From NCBI RefSeq assembly GCF_023744375.2, contig NZ_CP146284.1, positions 992,001-1,056,000 on the forward strand: 64,000 nt of DNA, read 5' to 3'. Both the position numbers and the translations under genes were made by a program. The notes beneath the pieces were generated by a model. The model was not told where the DNA came from and did not search any database. It was given only the letters and a program-made list of their open reading frames with translations. This stretch comes from Parabacteroides sp. AD58 (GTDB lineage Bacteria > Bacteroidota > Bacteroidia > Bacteroidales > Tannerellaceae). Below, in pieces: positions 50,898 to 58,834 of the stretch (positions are counted from its first letter, which is position 1; each line of letters starts with the position of its first letter).

Positions 50898-51485
50898 CTA
50901 TTTACGATTCTCGTGGTTGAATAACATTTTATCTTTTAACAGCACTTTAAAATCATCCGAAGTCAGTGTGGGCGGCCAATATTTTCCCAGCTGCATATAA
51001 GCCTTGTCGAGGGCATTGTCAATCTCCGATTTAGCGTCTTCAATTTGAGAAGACAATCCCCAAAAATCTATGACTTCATTTCCAATCCGGGCAAGATCCA
51101 TCCGGGCAAGTTCTGCCGCTGAATACGACAAGGACAATGGCACATTTATGCTGCCTGCACATCGCTTTACCCGCACTGATACACAGTGGTTAACCGTCAG
51201 TAGTCCGGATTCAATCTTCAATTCCAGATTTTTCTTCTTACAATCCTGCACCAACATTTTAAACTGCTTATAATTTAACGAGAAACAACCCTTCCCTGAT
51301 GTTTCTGCATCAATTATGTATTCCCCGCCAGGAACCTGTACTGATAATTTTCCGGGTTCACTAACCATAAATGCTATAGAATATACCTTTGCATATTTTC
51401 TGTGCATCTTAGCCCCAGCTGATAATGCCTTAAAAGCACTGGTGAGACTTTTTTTATTTACCTTTAAAAACAATCCACCTTCCAT
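50898..51485 (-). CDS. Unrecognised 195-aa protein, with some likeness to a DNA clamp domain
   Basis: I do not place this protein in a family. Residues 1-110 are strand-rich: GLFLKVNKKSLTSAFKALSAGAKMHRKYAKVYSIAFMVSEPGKLSVQVPGGEYIIDAETSGKGCFSLNYKQFKMLVQDCKKKNLELKIESGLLTV, which recalls one domain of a DnaN/PCNA-type clamp (helix, then two sheets). The rest is helical and charged. The length is half of a normal clamp. It lies upstream of the PPP phosphatase gene on the same strand, and the two may act together. Confidence 0.6.
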   Translation of the reverse strand: MEGGLFLKVNKKSLTSAFKALSAGAKMHRKYAKVYSIAFMVSEPGKLSVQVPGGEYIIDAETSGKGCFSLNYKQFKMLVQDCKKKNLELKIESGLLTVNHCVSVRVKRCAGSINVPLSLSYSAAELARMDLARIGNEVIDFWGLSSQIEDAKSEIDNALDKAYMQLGKYWPPTLTSDDFKVLLKDKMLFNHENRK

Positions 51486-51867
51486 ATCTGCTTATCGTGT
51501 TTATTAATTCATGTACTATTTTCGGATGTCCTTATCTTATACTTGTAAGTTTTTCACATTTACCTTATAGCCGGCAAAATTGTCCGTCCGATAATTAAAG
51601 GGTACTGACAACTGTTTCTGATATCAAATCATTGCCACTATGGCCTGGAATCGGCTTCTGGTCTCAGAAACAATGCTAATATCTTATCCATCTTATTTAC
51701 AAATATAACAGAATATTTCCGTTTATCCCAATTATCTTGGTCTGAAAAAATTGGCTAGATCAACATGTTATGAAAGTGTATAATTAATCATATATCTCTT
51801 CATCCTTCTGAAGCATTCCTTTCCTGTATTTAGGCGTTACATCCAAAAGAACTACCACGTTTTTTTG

Positions 51868-51875
51868 TACCTTTG
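51868..51875 (+). promoter_or_regulatory. -7 box (TACCTTTG) of the HD/thioredoxin operon
   Basis: TACCTTTG lies 52 bases before the ATG at 51928. An open frame beginning at 51865 overlaps this box and so cannot be the start. The rest of 51486-51867 shows no recognised gene or repeat. Confidence 0.6.
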
Positions 51876-51927
51876 CCTACCGGATAGAAGACTGGTGAAT
51901 AAGGTTGGAATATCTGTAATTAGATCA

Positions 51928-52473
51928 ATGATTATGACAAGACAAACTACTTTGGCCCGACTGATGAGGGCAATGATTAAATATGACGGTGGCGATGTGC
52001 CACGTATCCAGCATTTCGTGAAAGTACATGATTTTGCACGAACAATCGGCGTGGCGGAAGGCCTGACTGACGAAGAGCTGTTTGTACTCGAAGCGGCTGC
52101 TATCCTGCATGATGTTGGCATACATGCGGCTGAAGCCAAGTATGGAAATTGCACCGGCAGGTATCAGGAAGAACTCGGACCGGCTGAGGCCCGGAAAGTC
52201 CTGGCTGAAACAGGAGGTTTTGATGAAGCGCAGACCGAAAGAATCTGCTGGCTGATAGCGCATCATCATACTTATACGGGTGTTGTGTCTAAAGATCACC
52301 GCATCTTGCTGGAAGCCGATTTCCTGGTCAACTCGTTCGAAGACCAGGTTTCAAAAGAAGGCATCATCGCCTTTCGCGAAAATGTGTTCCGCTCGGAGTC
52401 GGCTATCTCGATGCTCAACGATATGTGGGGACTGAGTTCCTTGCAGGAAAATCATAATGAACAGAATAACTAA
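51928..52473 (+). CDS. HD-domain phosphohydrolase
   Basis: From ATG 51928 (or 51934) the protein has about 180 residues. The HD pattern is visible: HFVKVHDFARTIGVAEGL, ILHDVGIHAAEAKYG (HD), TERICWLIAHHHTYTG (HHH), and LLEADFLVNSFED (final D). The metal site is complete. Such proteins hydrolyse nucleotides or act as phosphatases with unknown substrate. It is the first gene of a five-gene operon with gaps of 7-11 bases (thioredoxin, PNPOx-like, YczE-like, AlkZ-related). The longer frame from 51865 starts inside the promoter. Confidence 0.82.
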   Translation: MIMTRQTTLARLMRAMIKYDGGDVPRIQHFVKVHDFARTIGVAEGLTDEELFVLEAAAILHDVGIHAAEAKYGNCTGRYQEELGPAEARKVLAETGGFDEAQTERICWLIAHHHTYTGVVSKDHRILLEADFLVNSFEDQVSKEGIIAFRENVFRSESAISMLNDMWGLSSLQENHNEQNN

Positions 52474-52484
52474 ATATAGAAGCG

Positions 52485-52784
52485 ATGGAAACATTCTATG
52501 ACGTAATAGCAGGCGACCAGCTTGTTCTGGTTGATTTCTTTGCCACGTGGTGCCAGCCCTGTAAGATGATGCACCCCGTATTGAAACAGGTAAAAGATGT
52601 ATTGGGCGACCGTATCCGTATCATCAAAATCGACGTTGATACACATCAGAGCCTTTCGCGGCAATATCAGATTCAGTCTGTTCCTACCCTCATGCTGTTT
52701 CGCAAAGGTGAAGCGCTCTGGCGGACAAGCGGCGCGATGCCGAAAGCTGAACTACTATCCAGCCTCGATCCTTTCTTGAAATAA
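52485..52784 (+). CDS. Thioredoxin
   Basis: The 99-residue protein is a single thioredoxin fold. LVLVDFFATWCQPCKMMHPVLKQ holds the active-site WCxPC (here CQPC) near residue 28, where the usual thioredoxin has CGPC. The cis-proline is in IQSVPTLMLFRKGEAL. It reduces disulfides in the cytoplasm; the CQPC variant may shift its redox potential or partner. It stands 11 bases after the HD gene and 7 before the PNPOx-like gene. Confidence 0.9.
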   Translation: METFYDVIAGDQLVLVDFFATWCQPCKMMHPVLKQVKDVLGDRIRIIKIDVDTHQSLSRQYQIQSVPTLMLFRKGEALWRTSGAMPKAELLSSLDPFLK

Positions 52785-52791
52785 CACTTAT

Positions 52792-53277
52792 ATGCCAGAA
52801 ACGACAATGAACGAAGATATTACCCTGCGCGATGTAGCCGATTATCTCGATAGCATCGGCATTCAGTTTATGGCTACCATCGGTCTGGATGGCAAGCCGA
52901 AAGTACGCCCCATGCAATACATGGTTTTGGAAGACGGGAAATTGTGGTTCTGTACCAATGCAAAGAAGGAGGTATATGCTGAACTCCAGGCCAATCCATC
53001 TCTCGAACTCTGCGGATGCAAGCTGGAGGAAAACGAGATCCAGACACCTTGGATCCGCTTTTCAGCCGAAGCCGTCTTTGAAGAACGCCAGGACATCCGG
53101 GATGCCATCATCGAGAAGAGCGCCATCGTACACGAGCTCTATAAGGATATGCGCAACAACCCCATCTTCAAGGTATTTTATTTGAAGAACATCGACGGAT
53201 GGATGACCAACTTAGGCCATGTGAAAGGGCTGGAACAGAAAGCTGAATTTGCCAGACCCGTCCATTTCCGGTTCTGA
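52792..53277 (+). CDS. Pyridoxamine 5'-phosphate oxidase-fold flavoprotein
   Basis: The 161-residue protein is a split-barrel FMN-binding protein of the PNPOx-like family: FMATIGLDGKPKVRPMQYMVLEDGKLWFCTNAKKEVYAELQANPSLELCG. The start at 52792 gives MPETTMNEDITLRD; the inner ATG at 52807 is also possible. Family members reduce F420 or heme or unknown substrates; vitamin B6 synthesis is not implied. It follows thioredoxin in the operon, suggesting a shared redox role. Confidence 0.85.
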   Translation: MPETTMNEDITLRDVADYLDSIGIQFMATIGLDGKPKVRPMQYMVLEDGKLWFCTNAKKEVYAELQANPSLELCGCKLEENEIQTPWIRFSAEAVFEERQDIRDAIIEKSAIVHELYKDMRNNPIFKVFYLKNIDGWMTNLGHVKGLEQKAEFARPVHFRF

Positions 53278-53288
53278 AAAAGAACTAT

Positions 53289-54023
53289 ATGACAAGAAAA
53301 GATAAGATAATCTCGTTTGCATGGCAACATGGGCTGCTGTTCATAGCCCTTTACATCATGACGTTAGGTATTTCCCTCTGCGTTAAAAGCATGTTGGGAG
53401 CCAGTGTCATCAGTGTATTGCCCTACGTGTTTCATGATGCGGGAACAAGCGGACTGACTCCGGCCCTGAGTATCGGACAATATACTTTCCTGATGAATGC
53501 CCTGCTGGTAGTTGGCCAGATAAGTGTACTTCGCCGAAAGTTCGATCCGGTTCAGCTCTTCCAGCTGCTTGTCGGTTTTGTGTTCGGAATGCTGATCGAT
53601 CTGAACCTCTTCCTTATCTCCTGGCTGCAACCGGAAGCGATCTGGGAGAAAGCCGTCGCCCAACTGGCCGGATGCACGGTTTTAGCTGTCGGCGTCGCAC
53701 TCGAAGTGAGATGCGGAAGTGTCACTATGCCAGGAGAAGGGTTTCCCGTTGCCCTCAGCCATGTGACAGGCATCGAATTCCCGAAAGTCAAGATTGCAGT
53801 CGATGTCTCGCTTGTACTTTTAGGTGTTGTCTGCAGTTACATCTTTTTCGGGAAATGGCAATGGCACATCATCGGGCCGGGTACGCTGTTTGCCATGTAT
53901 TATGTGGGATGGACCGTGCGTATTGTCAGTCATCACCTGCACTGGTTCGACCGCCTGCTCAGATACCGGCCAGGCTTCCGGAGATATATTTACGGACTGG
54001 CGAGGTATATTTACCGGAAATAG
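53289..54023 (+). CDS. YczE/DUF6198-family membrane protein
   Basis: The 244-residue protein has about six TM helices: residues 13-32, a second near 35-60, then 65-85, 90-115, 125-145 and 170-205. LYIMTLGISLCVKSMLGASVISVLPYVF and VALEVRCGSVTMPGEGFPVALSHVTG are the family's repeated half-helix and loop positions. YczE/YyaS proteins are small transport-like integral membrane proteins of unknown substrate. The C-terminal tail is rich in R and Y. It is the fourth gene in its operon. Confidence 0.8.
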   Translation: MTRKDKIISFAWQHGLLFIALYIMTLGISLCVKSMLGASVISVLPYVFHDAGTSGLTPALSIGQYTFLMNALLVVGQISVLRRKFDPVQLFQLLVGFVFGMLIDLNLFLISWLQPEAIWEKAVAQLAGCTVLAVGVALEVRCGSVTMPGEGFPVALSHVTGIEFPKVKIAVDVSLVLLGVVCSYIFFGKWQWHIIGPGTLFAMYYVGWTVRIVSHHLHWFDRLLRYRPGFRRYIYGLARYIYRK

Positions 54024-54032
54024 TTATGAAAA

Positions 54033-54710
54033 ATGACAAATATGGAAAAAGAACTCATTGACTCTTGCCCCAAACTGATTGAGTACATCGAAGAGGTCGG
54101 TTTTCTGCCTCTGCTGCCGATGGGAATCGCCGGATGGTCGGCCGAAGAAGTAACCGACGAAGATTGCCATTATACCCAACTGCCCGATGGCGGATGGGAA
54201 TGGCCGCTTTGGGAATGGAAAGGCTCTATCCTGCAGGAAAGTGGCTGCGCATACGGCAAGTTCTTTAACGGCAAGGCGGCATTCATCAGCCGCGAATGGT
54301 GGCCCGACTTCTGCAATTATCGCCGGAGCATCTTTCCTTATCCGGAAGAAGGAAGCATTGAAGAGACCATTCTCTTCACCCTGAAACACAACGGCAGCCT
54401 GATTACAAGGGAACTGCGTGCGGCCTGCGGCTTCACGGGGCCGAAGATGCGAAGCCGTTTCGACGCGTACGTCACCCGGCTGGAAATGGGCAGTTATGTG
54501 GTTACAGAAGACTTTGTCTATCCGCGCGACCGCCACGGACGGGAATATGGTTGGGGCTGGTCACTGCTCACCACGCCCGAAACGCTGTTTGGACGCGAAG
54601 CCTGTCATCCCGACCGTTCTCCGCAGGAATCGCGTGAACGGATACTCGGCCAGCTCCGGAAGATCCTGCCGAACGAACCAGAGAAAGTATTTGCGGCTTT
54701 ACTGAAATAA
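54033..54710 (+). CDS. AlkZ-related winged-helix protein
   Basis: The 225 residues match the AlkZ-related (YcaQ-like, shortened) group: PLLPMGIAGWSAEEVTDEDCHYTQLPDGGWEWPLWEWKG, then AAFISREWWPDFCNYRR, then a winged-helix-like LKHNGSLITRELRAACGFTGPKMRSRFDAYVTRLEMGSYVVTEDF and the GWGWSLLTTPETLFG motif. AlkZ is a DNA glycosylase for interstrand cross-links; this short relative lacks much of it, so activity is uncertain. It is the last gene of the operon and ends 3 bases before the convergent AEC gene's stop. Confidence 0.78.
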   Translation: MTNMEKELIDSCPKLIEYIEEVGFLPLLPMGIAGWSAEEVTDEDCHYTQLPDGGWEWPLWEWKGSILQESGCAYGKFFNGKAAFISREWWPDFCNYRRSIFPYPEEGSIEETILFTLKHNGSLITRELRAACGFTGPKMRSRFDAYVTRLEMGSYVVTEDFVYPRDRHGREYGWGWSLLTTPETLFGREACHPDRSPQESRERILGQLRKILPNEPEKVFAALLK

Positions 54711-54712
54711 AT

Positions 54713-55621
54713 CTACAGAAACGCCGTCAGCAACGGAATACTCAACACTGAGAGCAAGGTGGTCAGGAATGTGCCTTCAGCCATGATGATCTCACCCCGC
54801 TGATACTGGATGCAGAACAAGGTTCCATACGAAGCCACCGGCATGGCGGCCAACACGACATTGATATTGGCAATAGCCTCGTCGACCTGACAAAGCCTTG
54901 AGAGATAAAGTATAACCAGCGGAATCAGTATCAGGCGCAAGGCCGACATCAGATAGATGGCCACATTGCCGAACATCCGGCGGATGGGAACCTGGGCAAT
55001 CGACGAACCGATAATCAGCAGGGCAGCCGGCACGGTGACGTTTCCGAGCAGGATAAACGGAGTACTGATGACACGGGGCGGAACCCAGCCTGTCACCACA
55101 ATCAGAATGGACAGATATGATGCTATCATGGGCGGACAATAAAGCGTGCTCCAGTCGAAACGCATCTTGCCCTCACCTCCCGAGATGAACAAGGTTCCGA
55201 ACACGAAGATCAGCAGCGTACTGGGAAAGTTGAGGATGCTGGCGTAGAACACCGCACTGGCTCCGAAAATGGAAGCCACGATCGGATAACCGATGAAACC
55301 CACATTACCAAAAGCCAGCATGAAACTGTAGATACCCCGTTCCGACGGTTTGACGGGTAAGTAACGCGGGAGCAGGAATCCGGCCCCAATCAGAATGACA
55401 TAAGTGAAAAAGCCCACCACAAGCAGGGGAAGAATCAGCTCCTTGTCGGGGAGCGTGTCGCCCATCACCGACGAAAGGATCAGGCTGGGACACGTCACGT
55501 TAATAACAACTCTCGAAAGTTTGCGGTCGAAATCCGCATCCATCATCTTCTTCTTACTCAAATAATAACCGACGATTACCAGAATAAACAGGATAATCAT
55601 CTGTGTAACGATTGCATCCAT
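54713..55621 (-). CDS. AEC-family transporter (auxin efflux carrier type)
   Basis: The 302-residue protein has ten predicted TM helices in two five-helix halves. VTQMIILFILVIVGYYLSKKKMMDADFDRKLSRVVINVTCPSLILSSVMG is the usual beginning with the short half-helix, and the second half has ALLIIGSSIAQVPIRRMFGNVAIY and AVLAAMPVASYGTLFC-like segments. Members export organic acids or other anions. The gene converges with the AlkZ-related gene and has its own promoter. Confidence 0.88.
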   Translation of the reverse strand: MDAIVTQMIILFILVIVGYYLSKKKMMDADFDRKLSRVVINVTCPSLILSSVMGDTLPDKELILPLLVVGFFTYVILIGAGFLLPRYLPVKPSERGIYSFMLAFGNVGFIGYPIVASIFGASAVFYASILNFPSTLLIFVFGTLFISGGEGKMRFDWSTLYCPPMIASYLSILIVVTGWVPPRVISTPFILLGNVTVPAALLIIGSSIAQVPIRRMFGNVAIYLMSALRLILIPLVILYLSRLCQVDEAIANINVVLAAMPVASYGTLFCIQYQRGEIIMAEGTFLTTLLSVLSIPLLTAFL

Positions 55622-55649
55622 TGTTATCTTCTTACCTTAAAAAATCGCG

Positions 55650-55657
55650 CAAAGATA
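55650..55657 (-). promoter_or_regulatory. -7 box (TATCTTTG, minus strand) of the AEC gene
   Basis: CAAAGATA on the plus strand, 28 bases before the ATG at 55621 on the minus strand. The rest of 55658-55833 shows nothing recognised. Confidence 0.55.
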
Positions 55658-55833
55658 GTGAATGCCGGGCGCAGAGACAAACGAAAATGAAGTTTTCAGG
55701 TTTGCCATACCGATAGTTTCACATGGGGTATTCATGATTGATGTAAGATCGCATTCTTCCTTTTCTTTCTTTTTCATTCTGTTACTCCTTTTAGGTATAA
55801 CAGTATTTTAGGACTAGACAAATTCAGTGCCTA

Positions 55834-55906
55834 TCCGAATAATATCGTTCCTTCTTCCGTGTCTAATACACTTTCATAACATTTTGATTTGTTCAACTTT
55901 TTTCAG
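55834..55906 (-). mobile_element. Remnant of an IS3-like element (5' end)
   Basis: The minus strand begins CTGAAAAAAGTTGA at 55906 and goes on to TTATGAAAGTGTATTAGACA and the CGGAAGAAGGA block, as at 62887 and 32714. The likeness stops near 55834. The tip faces the SPFH operon and supplies the stop codon of its last gene. Confidence 0.6.
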
Positions 55907-56873
55907 CCCAAGGCCCAGCTATCTGTGAGATATCAAACTTACCGTCCATGTCACGAACCTGGATTTTGCCTGTAAGGATTTGGAAAAAGAAATTACGGAT
56001 ATTTTCTACTGTTAAAGGAATACTTTTCCCATTATCTGTTTCTAAATCATAAGTCTTAAGCAGCTGTGTACCAAGGCTGGCAGCTGTCAACAGAAAATGA
56101 TTTTGGAATTTGTCTGTATCCAAAAGGTCTGCCGCAAGAACCTTCCCTACCACTGTATAGCTTCGAAGAGTCTTCTGGACATCCTTATTCACCAGTTTAC
56201 TCTTCACTTCGTCTGCTTCAAGATTTATTTCTATTCTTCCGGAATCTGCAGCTTCAGGCTTTCCACGGTATAATGAACCAAGATCGGCAAGACTGAGATT
56301 ATAGAGTTTGGAATTAGCAGCTGAATAAATTCTTTCTATGGAGAAAGCACTAGGCAACAACAGATTAACTATTTCGGAGATTTTCACAATTGGCGCATTG
56401 AATGTTCCCACTATAGAATTCCTCAAATTAAGCTCCTGTGTAGCAAATACGCCACCTATCACCACACAATTTTCAAGTACTATATCGTCGGCATATAGAC
56501 TTCCCGCCACAAAAGCATTGTTCAAAGATATAGATTTGGCATTTATATCTGAATAAAACATCAATTTGCAATTAGAAGCCCTGGAGACCACGGAATTGGC
56601 AGAACCGACACATTTTTTGAATTCAATCTTACCTTTTGCGTCAGAATTGACATACAGCTCATGCTGTGCAAATACCGAACCCTGTATATCAAGATCACCT
56701 TCACGAACTTCAAGACGATATGCATATACCGGTCCCTCTACGACATTATTCCCTTTGAAAATAATGTTTCGGTTCAGTTCCGCAATCTTTTCCGGCAGGA
56801 TAGATCCTCTTACTAAGTTATCCTGCAACATTATATCTGTTTCGTTAAAACGAATTTCTTTCAGTTCTTTCAT
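55893..56873 (-). CDS. Bactofilin-like beta-helix protein
   Basis: The 326-residue protein has a strand-ladder middle (about residues 30-165): KGNNVVEGPVYAYRLEVREGDLDIQGSVFAQHELYVN, then SSVVSRASNCKLMFYSDINAKSI-type repeats, VAGSLYADDIVLENCVVIGGVFATQELNL. Such repeats resemble bactofilin or polymer-forming beta-helix proteins. The C-terminal third is alpha-helical. It is the last gene of the six-gene operon, 3 bases after its neighbour. The stop codon lies inside an IS3-like remnant end, so the last residues (AEKS) come from IS sequence and the native C-terminus may be lost. Confidence 0.68.
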   Translation of the reverse strand: MKELKEIRFNETDIMLQDNLVRGSILPEKIAELNRNIIFKGNNVVEGPVYAYRLEVREGDLDIQGSVFAQHELYVNSDAKGKIEFKKCVGSANSVVSRASNCKLMFYSDINAKSISLNNAFVAGSLYADDIVLENCVVIGGVFATQELNLRNSIVGTFNAPIVKISEIVNLLLPSAFSIERIYSAANSKLYNLSLADLGSLYRGKPEAADSGRIEINLEADEVKSKLVNKDVQKTLRSYTVVGKVLAADLLDTDKFQNHFLLTAASLGTQLLKTYDLETDNGKSIPLTVENIRNFFFQILTGKIQVRDMDGKFDISQIAGPWAEKS

Positions 56874-56876
56874 AAA

Positions 56877-57902
56877 TTATAACATTTTAATGAGATTATT
56901 GTTGAACATACGTACCATACAGTCTCTTACACGCACTTGATGGACATCGGAAGTTTGATATTTGCTGCTTAGTTCTGCATTAAAACTAAGCTTTATCTGT
57001 TCGGCATTATCGCCAAAAAAGTCCTTCCAATTTTCCATGTTATTAAAACTTTCGAGAAGTAGTTTTTCGTTAATGGTACCAATCGTCTGCGGATGATATA
57101 CCTTTCTGTCAATACGGTTGTCATTACCATTTATCTCGATGTAACACACAGGGATATAATATACAGCATCCATTTTCTCATTGTGGATACTGTTATGCAG
57201 GATATTGTCAGTCTTTCTCTGTTTGTCAAGGAAAGCATTTACAACTCCTATAGTTCTTAAAGCACTTTTCTTTGCTACTGATGCACTTATCATTGCTTCT
57301 ACTCTGCTACTTTCGGCTCCTGACACAGCTACGGTACTTACCATGTCACTACTAAGCGTATGATACGAACTCTTGTCGCTTTCCTGCTTGAACAGGAATG
57401 CAGGCTTGTCGAGTTCATATATACGATTCTTCAATTCGTTGTTCAGGTCAGTAAATATCTTAAGATACTGTCCGGTGAGTCTCTGATAGTCATTTTGCAT
57501 CTGCCGCTGTTTTTCAACACATCGTTTTGACAGGGCATTGAGGTGAAGTAATGTAGCATCAATTCTGTTCTTCAGCTCCACTATCTGCTGGCTTATCTCA
57601 GAGCGTACAGTTTTGAAGAAACCATTTATAATGGTATCTCCCACCTGCATTGCCTTGTCGCGGATGGAAGCGGTCTGAGCAGCTTCTGTTGCCACTACAG
57701 AACCGGTAAGTACTCCTACCGTATTGTTGCATTCACCTACACTGTTGTCAAAAGCAGAAGTGTCAACTTCTACATTAACATGAACATCCTCATATACGGT
57801 ACCGCTAAATGGAACTGAGCCGCCATCCTTAGATGGTGGATAATGCACTGTACCGGAATAATGCATGGCTATTCTTTTGGAAAATGATCGACTATAACTC
57901 AT
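56877..57902 (-). CDS. Helical protein, paralogue of the next gene upstream
   Basis: I do not recognise a family. The 341-residue protein begins with a beta-rich, low-complexity part (HYSGTVHYPPSKDGGSVPFSGTVYEDVHVNVEV) and then is mainly helical. A coiled coil with RCVEKQRQMQNDYQRLTGQYLKIFTDLNNELKNRIYELDKPAFLF lies at about residues 140-200. The same block (ERDYGMISQRYIKLFNGLNKNLEQRVYELDKP) occurs in the gene at 57909-58823, so the two are duplicates. Both end in a charged helical domain. It overlaps neither neighbour; gaps are 3 and 6 bases. A role as a filament or membrane-associated coat is possible, not shown. Confidence 0.65.
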   Translation of the reverse strand: MSYSRSFSKRIAMHYSGTVHYPPSKDGGSVPFSGTVYEDVHVNVEVDTSAFDNSVGECNNTVGVLTGSVVATEAAQTASIRDKAMQVGDTIINGFFKTVRSEISQQIVELKNRIDATLLHLNALSKRCVEKQRQMQNDYQRLTGQYLKIFTDLNNELKNRIYELDKPAFLFKQESDKSSYHTLSSDMVSTVAVSGAESSRVEAMISASVAKKSALRTIGVVNAFLDKQRKTDNILHNSIHNEKMDAVYYIPVCYIEINGNDNRIDRKVYHPQTIGTINEKLLLESFNNMENWKDFFGDNAEQIKLSFNAELSSKYQTSDVHQVRVRDCMVRMFNNNLIKML

Positions 57903-57908
57903 GCTGCT

Positions 57909-58823
57909 TTATTTTATGGTTTGGACATTATTTGAGGAAAAGAGTTTATTTGCCATATCCTTTACTCGCTGCGGGGCTGATGATGAGGACAAATATTTGC
58001 TAAATTCACTCTTAATCTCGTTACTCAACGATTCTTCCTGCCAATCGAATTTCATCGCTACCATACTAATCGCCGAGCAAATACTTTCCTGAGCCTTTCC
58101 ACTAAGACCTTCAGAAGGAGGAATTACATCAAGACGGGTATTCCCGTATTTGTCATACCTTGATTCGCTGATGATTACTGGCACCATCAAACAAGCATCT
58201 TTTTCTAAAGATGATGTATTCAGAAGGATTTTCTGAGTCAGTTCATCCTGCTTTTTCATATCCATCAGAAACCTTGACATGGAATCTATCACTCTCATTC
58301 CCTGAAACTTCATGTTGGAAGTAAGTATCTTCTGGCTTATTGACAGTGATTCTTTCTGCGACGTGGGTACCGTGGCTGTCATGTGTTTTTTCCTATTGGA
58401 TATGGTATTAATGTCTTTCATCGCAAATTCCATGATAGGCTTGTCAAGTTCGTAAACACGCTGCTCAAGGTTCTTGTTAAGCCCATTGAAGAGTTTGATA
58501 TATCTCTGTGATATCATTCCATAGTCTCTTTCCATTCGTTCCTTAATGGAAAGCAACTGTTTGCGAAGCTGGTTCAGCTTCATGATATGGGAATCCACCT
58601 CGCTCTGCAATTTAGCTATTTTCTGTGATATCTGCGAATGTATCAGCGTATAAAAACCTTTGTTTACATTTCTGCATACATGGTCGGCTGCATTTTGCTC
58701 TGCCTTGATCACGGCAGCTTTCATTCCAACAATGGCGACTGTTGTTCCCTGAATATTTCTTGACACCGATCTCATTTCGTTTGCCATCGGATTGGTGTCT
58801 ATCAAACAATCTATTCGTGCCAT
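57909..58823 (-). CDS. Helical protein, paralogue of the gene downstream
   Basis: The 304-residue protein shares the coiled-coil block and ELDKP motif with the gene at 56877-57902 but lacks its beta-rich beginning. Order: MARIDCLIDTNPMANEMRSVSRNIQGTTVAIVGMKAAVIKAEQNAADHVCRNVNKGF, a long helical segment (QISQKIAKLQSEVDSHIMKLNQLRKQLLSIKERMERDYG), then the shared IKLFNGLNKNLEQRVYELDKPIMEF. No TM helix. The paired paralogues suggest a hetero-oligomer. The gene starts 11 bases after the 646-aa gene. Confidence 0.65.
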   Translation of the reverse strand: MARIDCLIDTNPMANEMRSVSRNIQGTTVAIVGMKAAVIKAEQNAADHVCRNVNKGFYTLIHSQISQKIAKLQSEVDSHIMKLNQLRKQLLSIKERMERDYGMISQRYIKLFNGLNKNLEQRVYELDKPIMEFAMKDINTISNRKKHMTATVPTSQKESLSISQKILTSNMKFQGMRVIDSMSRFLMDMKKQDELTQKILLNTSSLEKDACLMVPVIISESRYDKYGNTRLDVIPPSEGLSGKAQESICSAISMVAMKFDWQEESLSNEIKSEFSKYLSSSSAPQRVKDMANKLFSSNNVQTIK

Positions 58824-58834
58824 GATTCAAGTGT

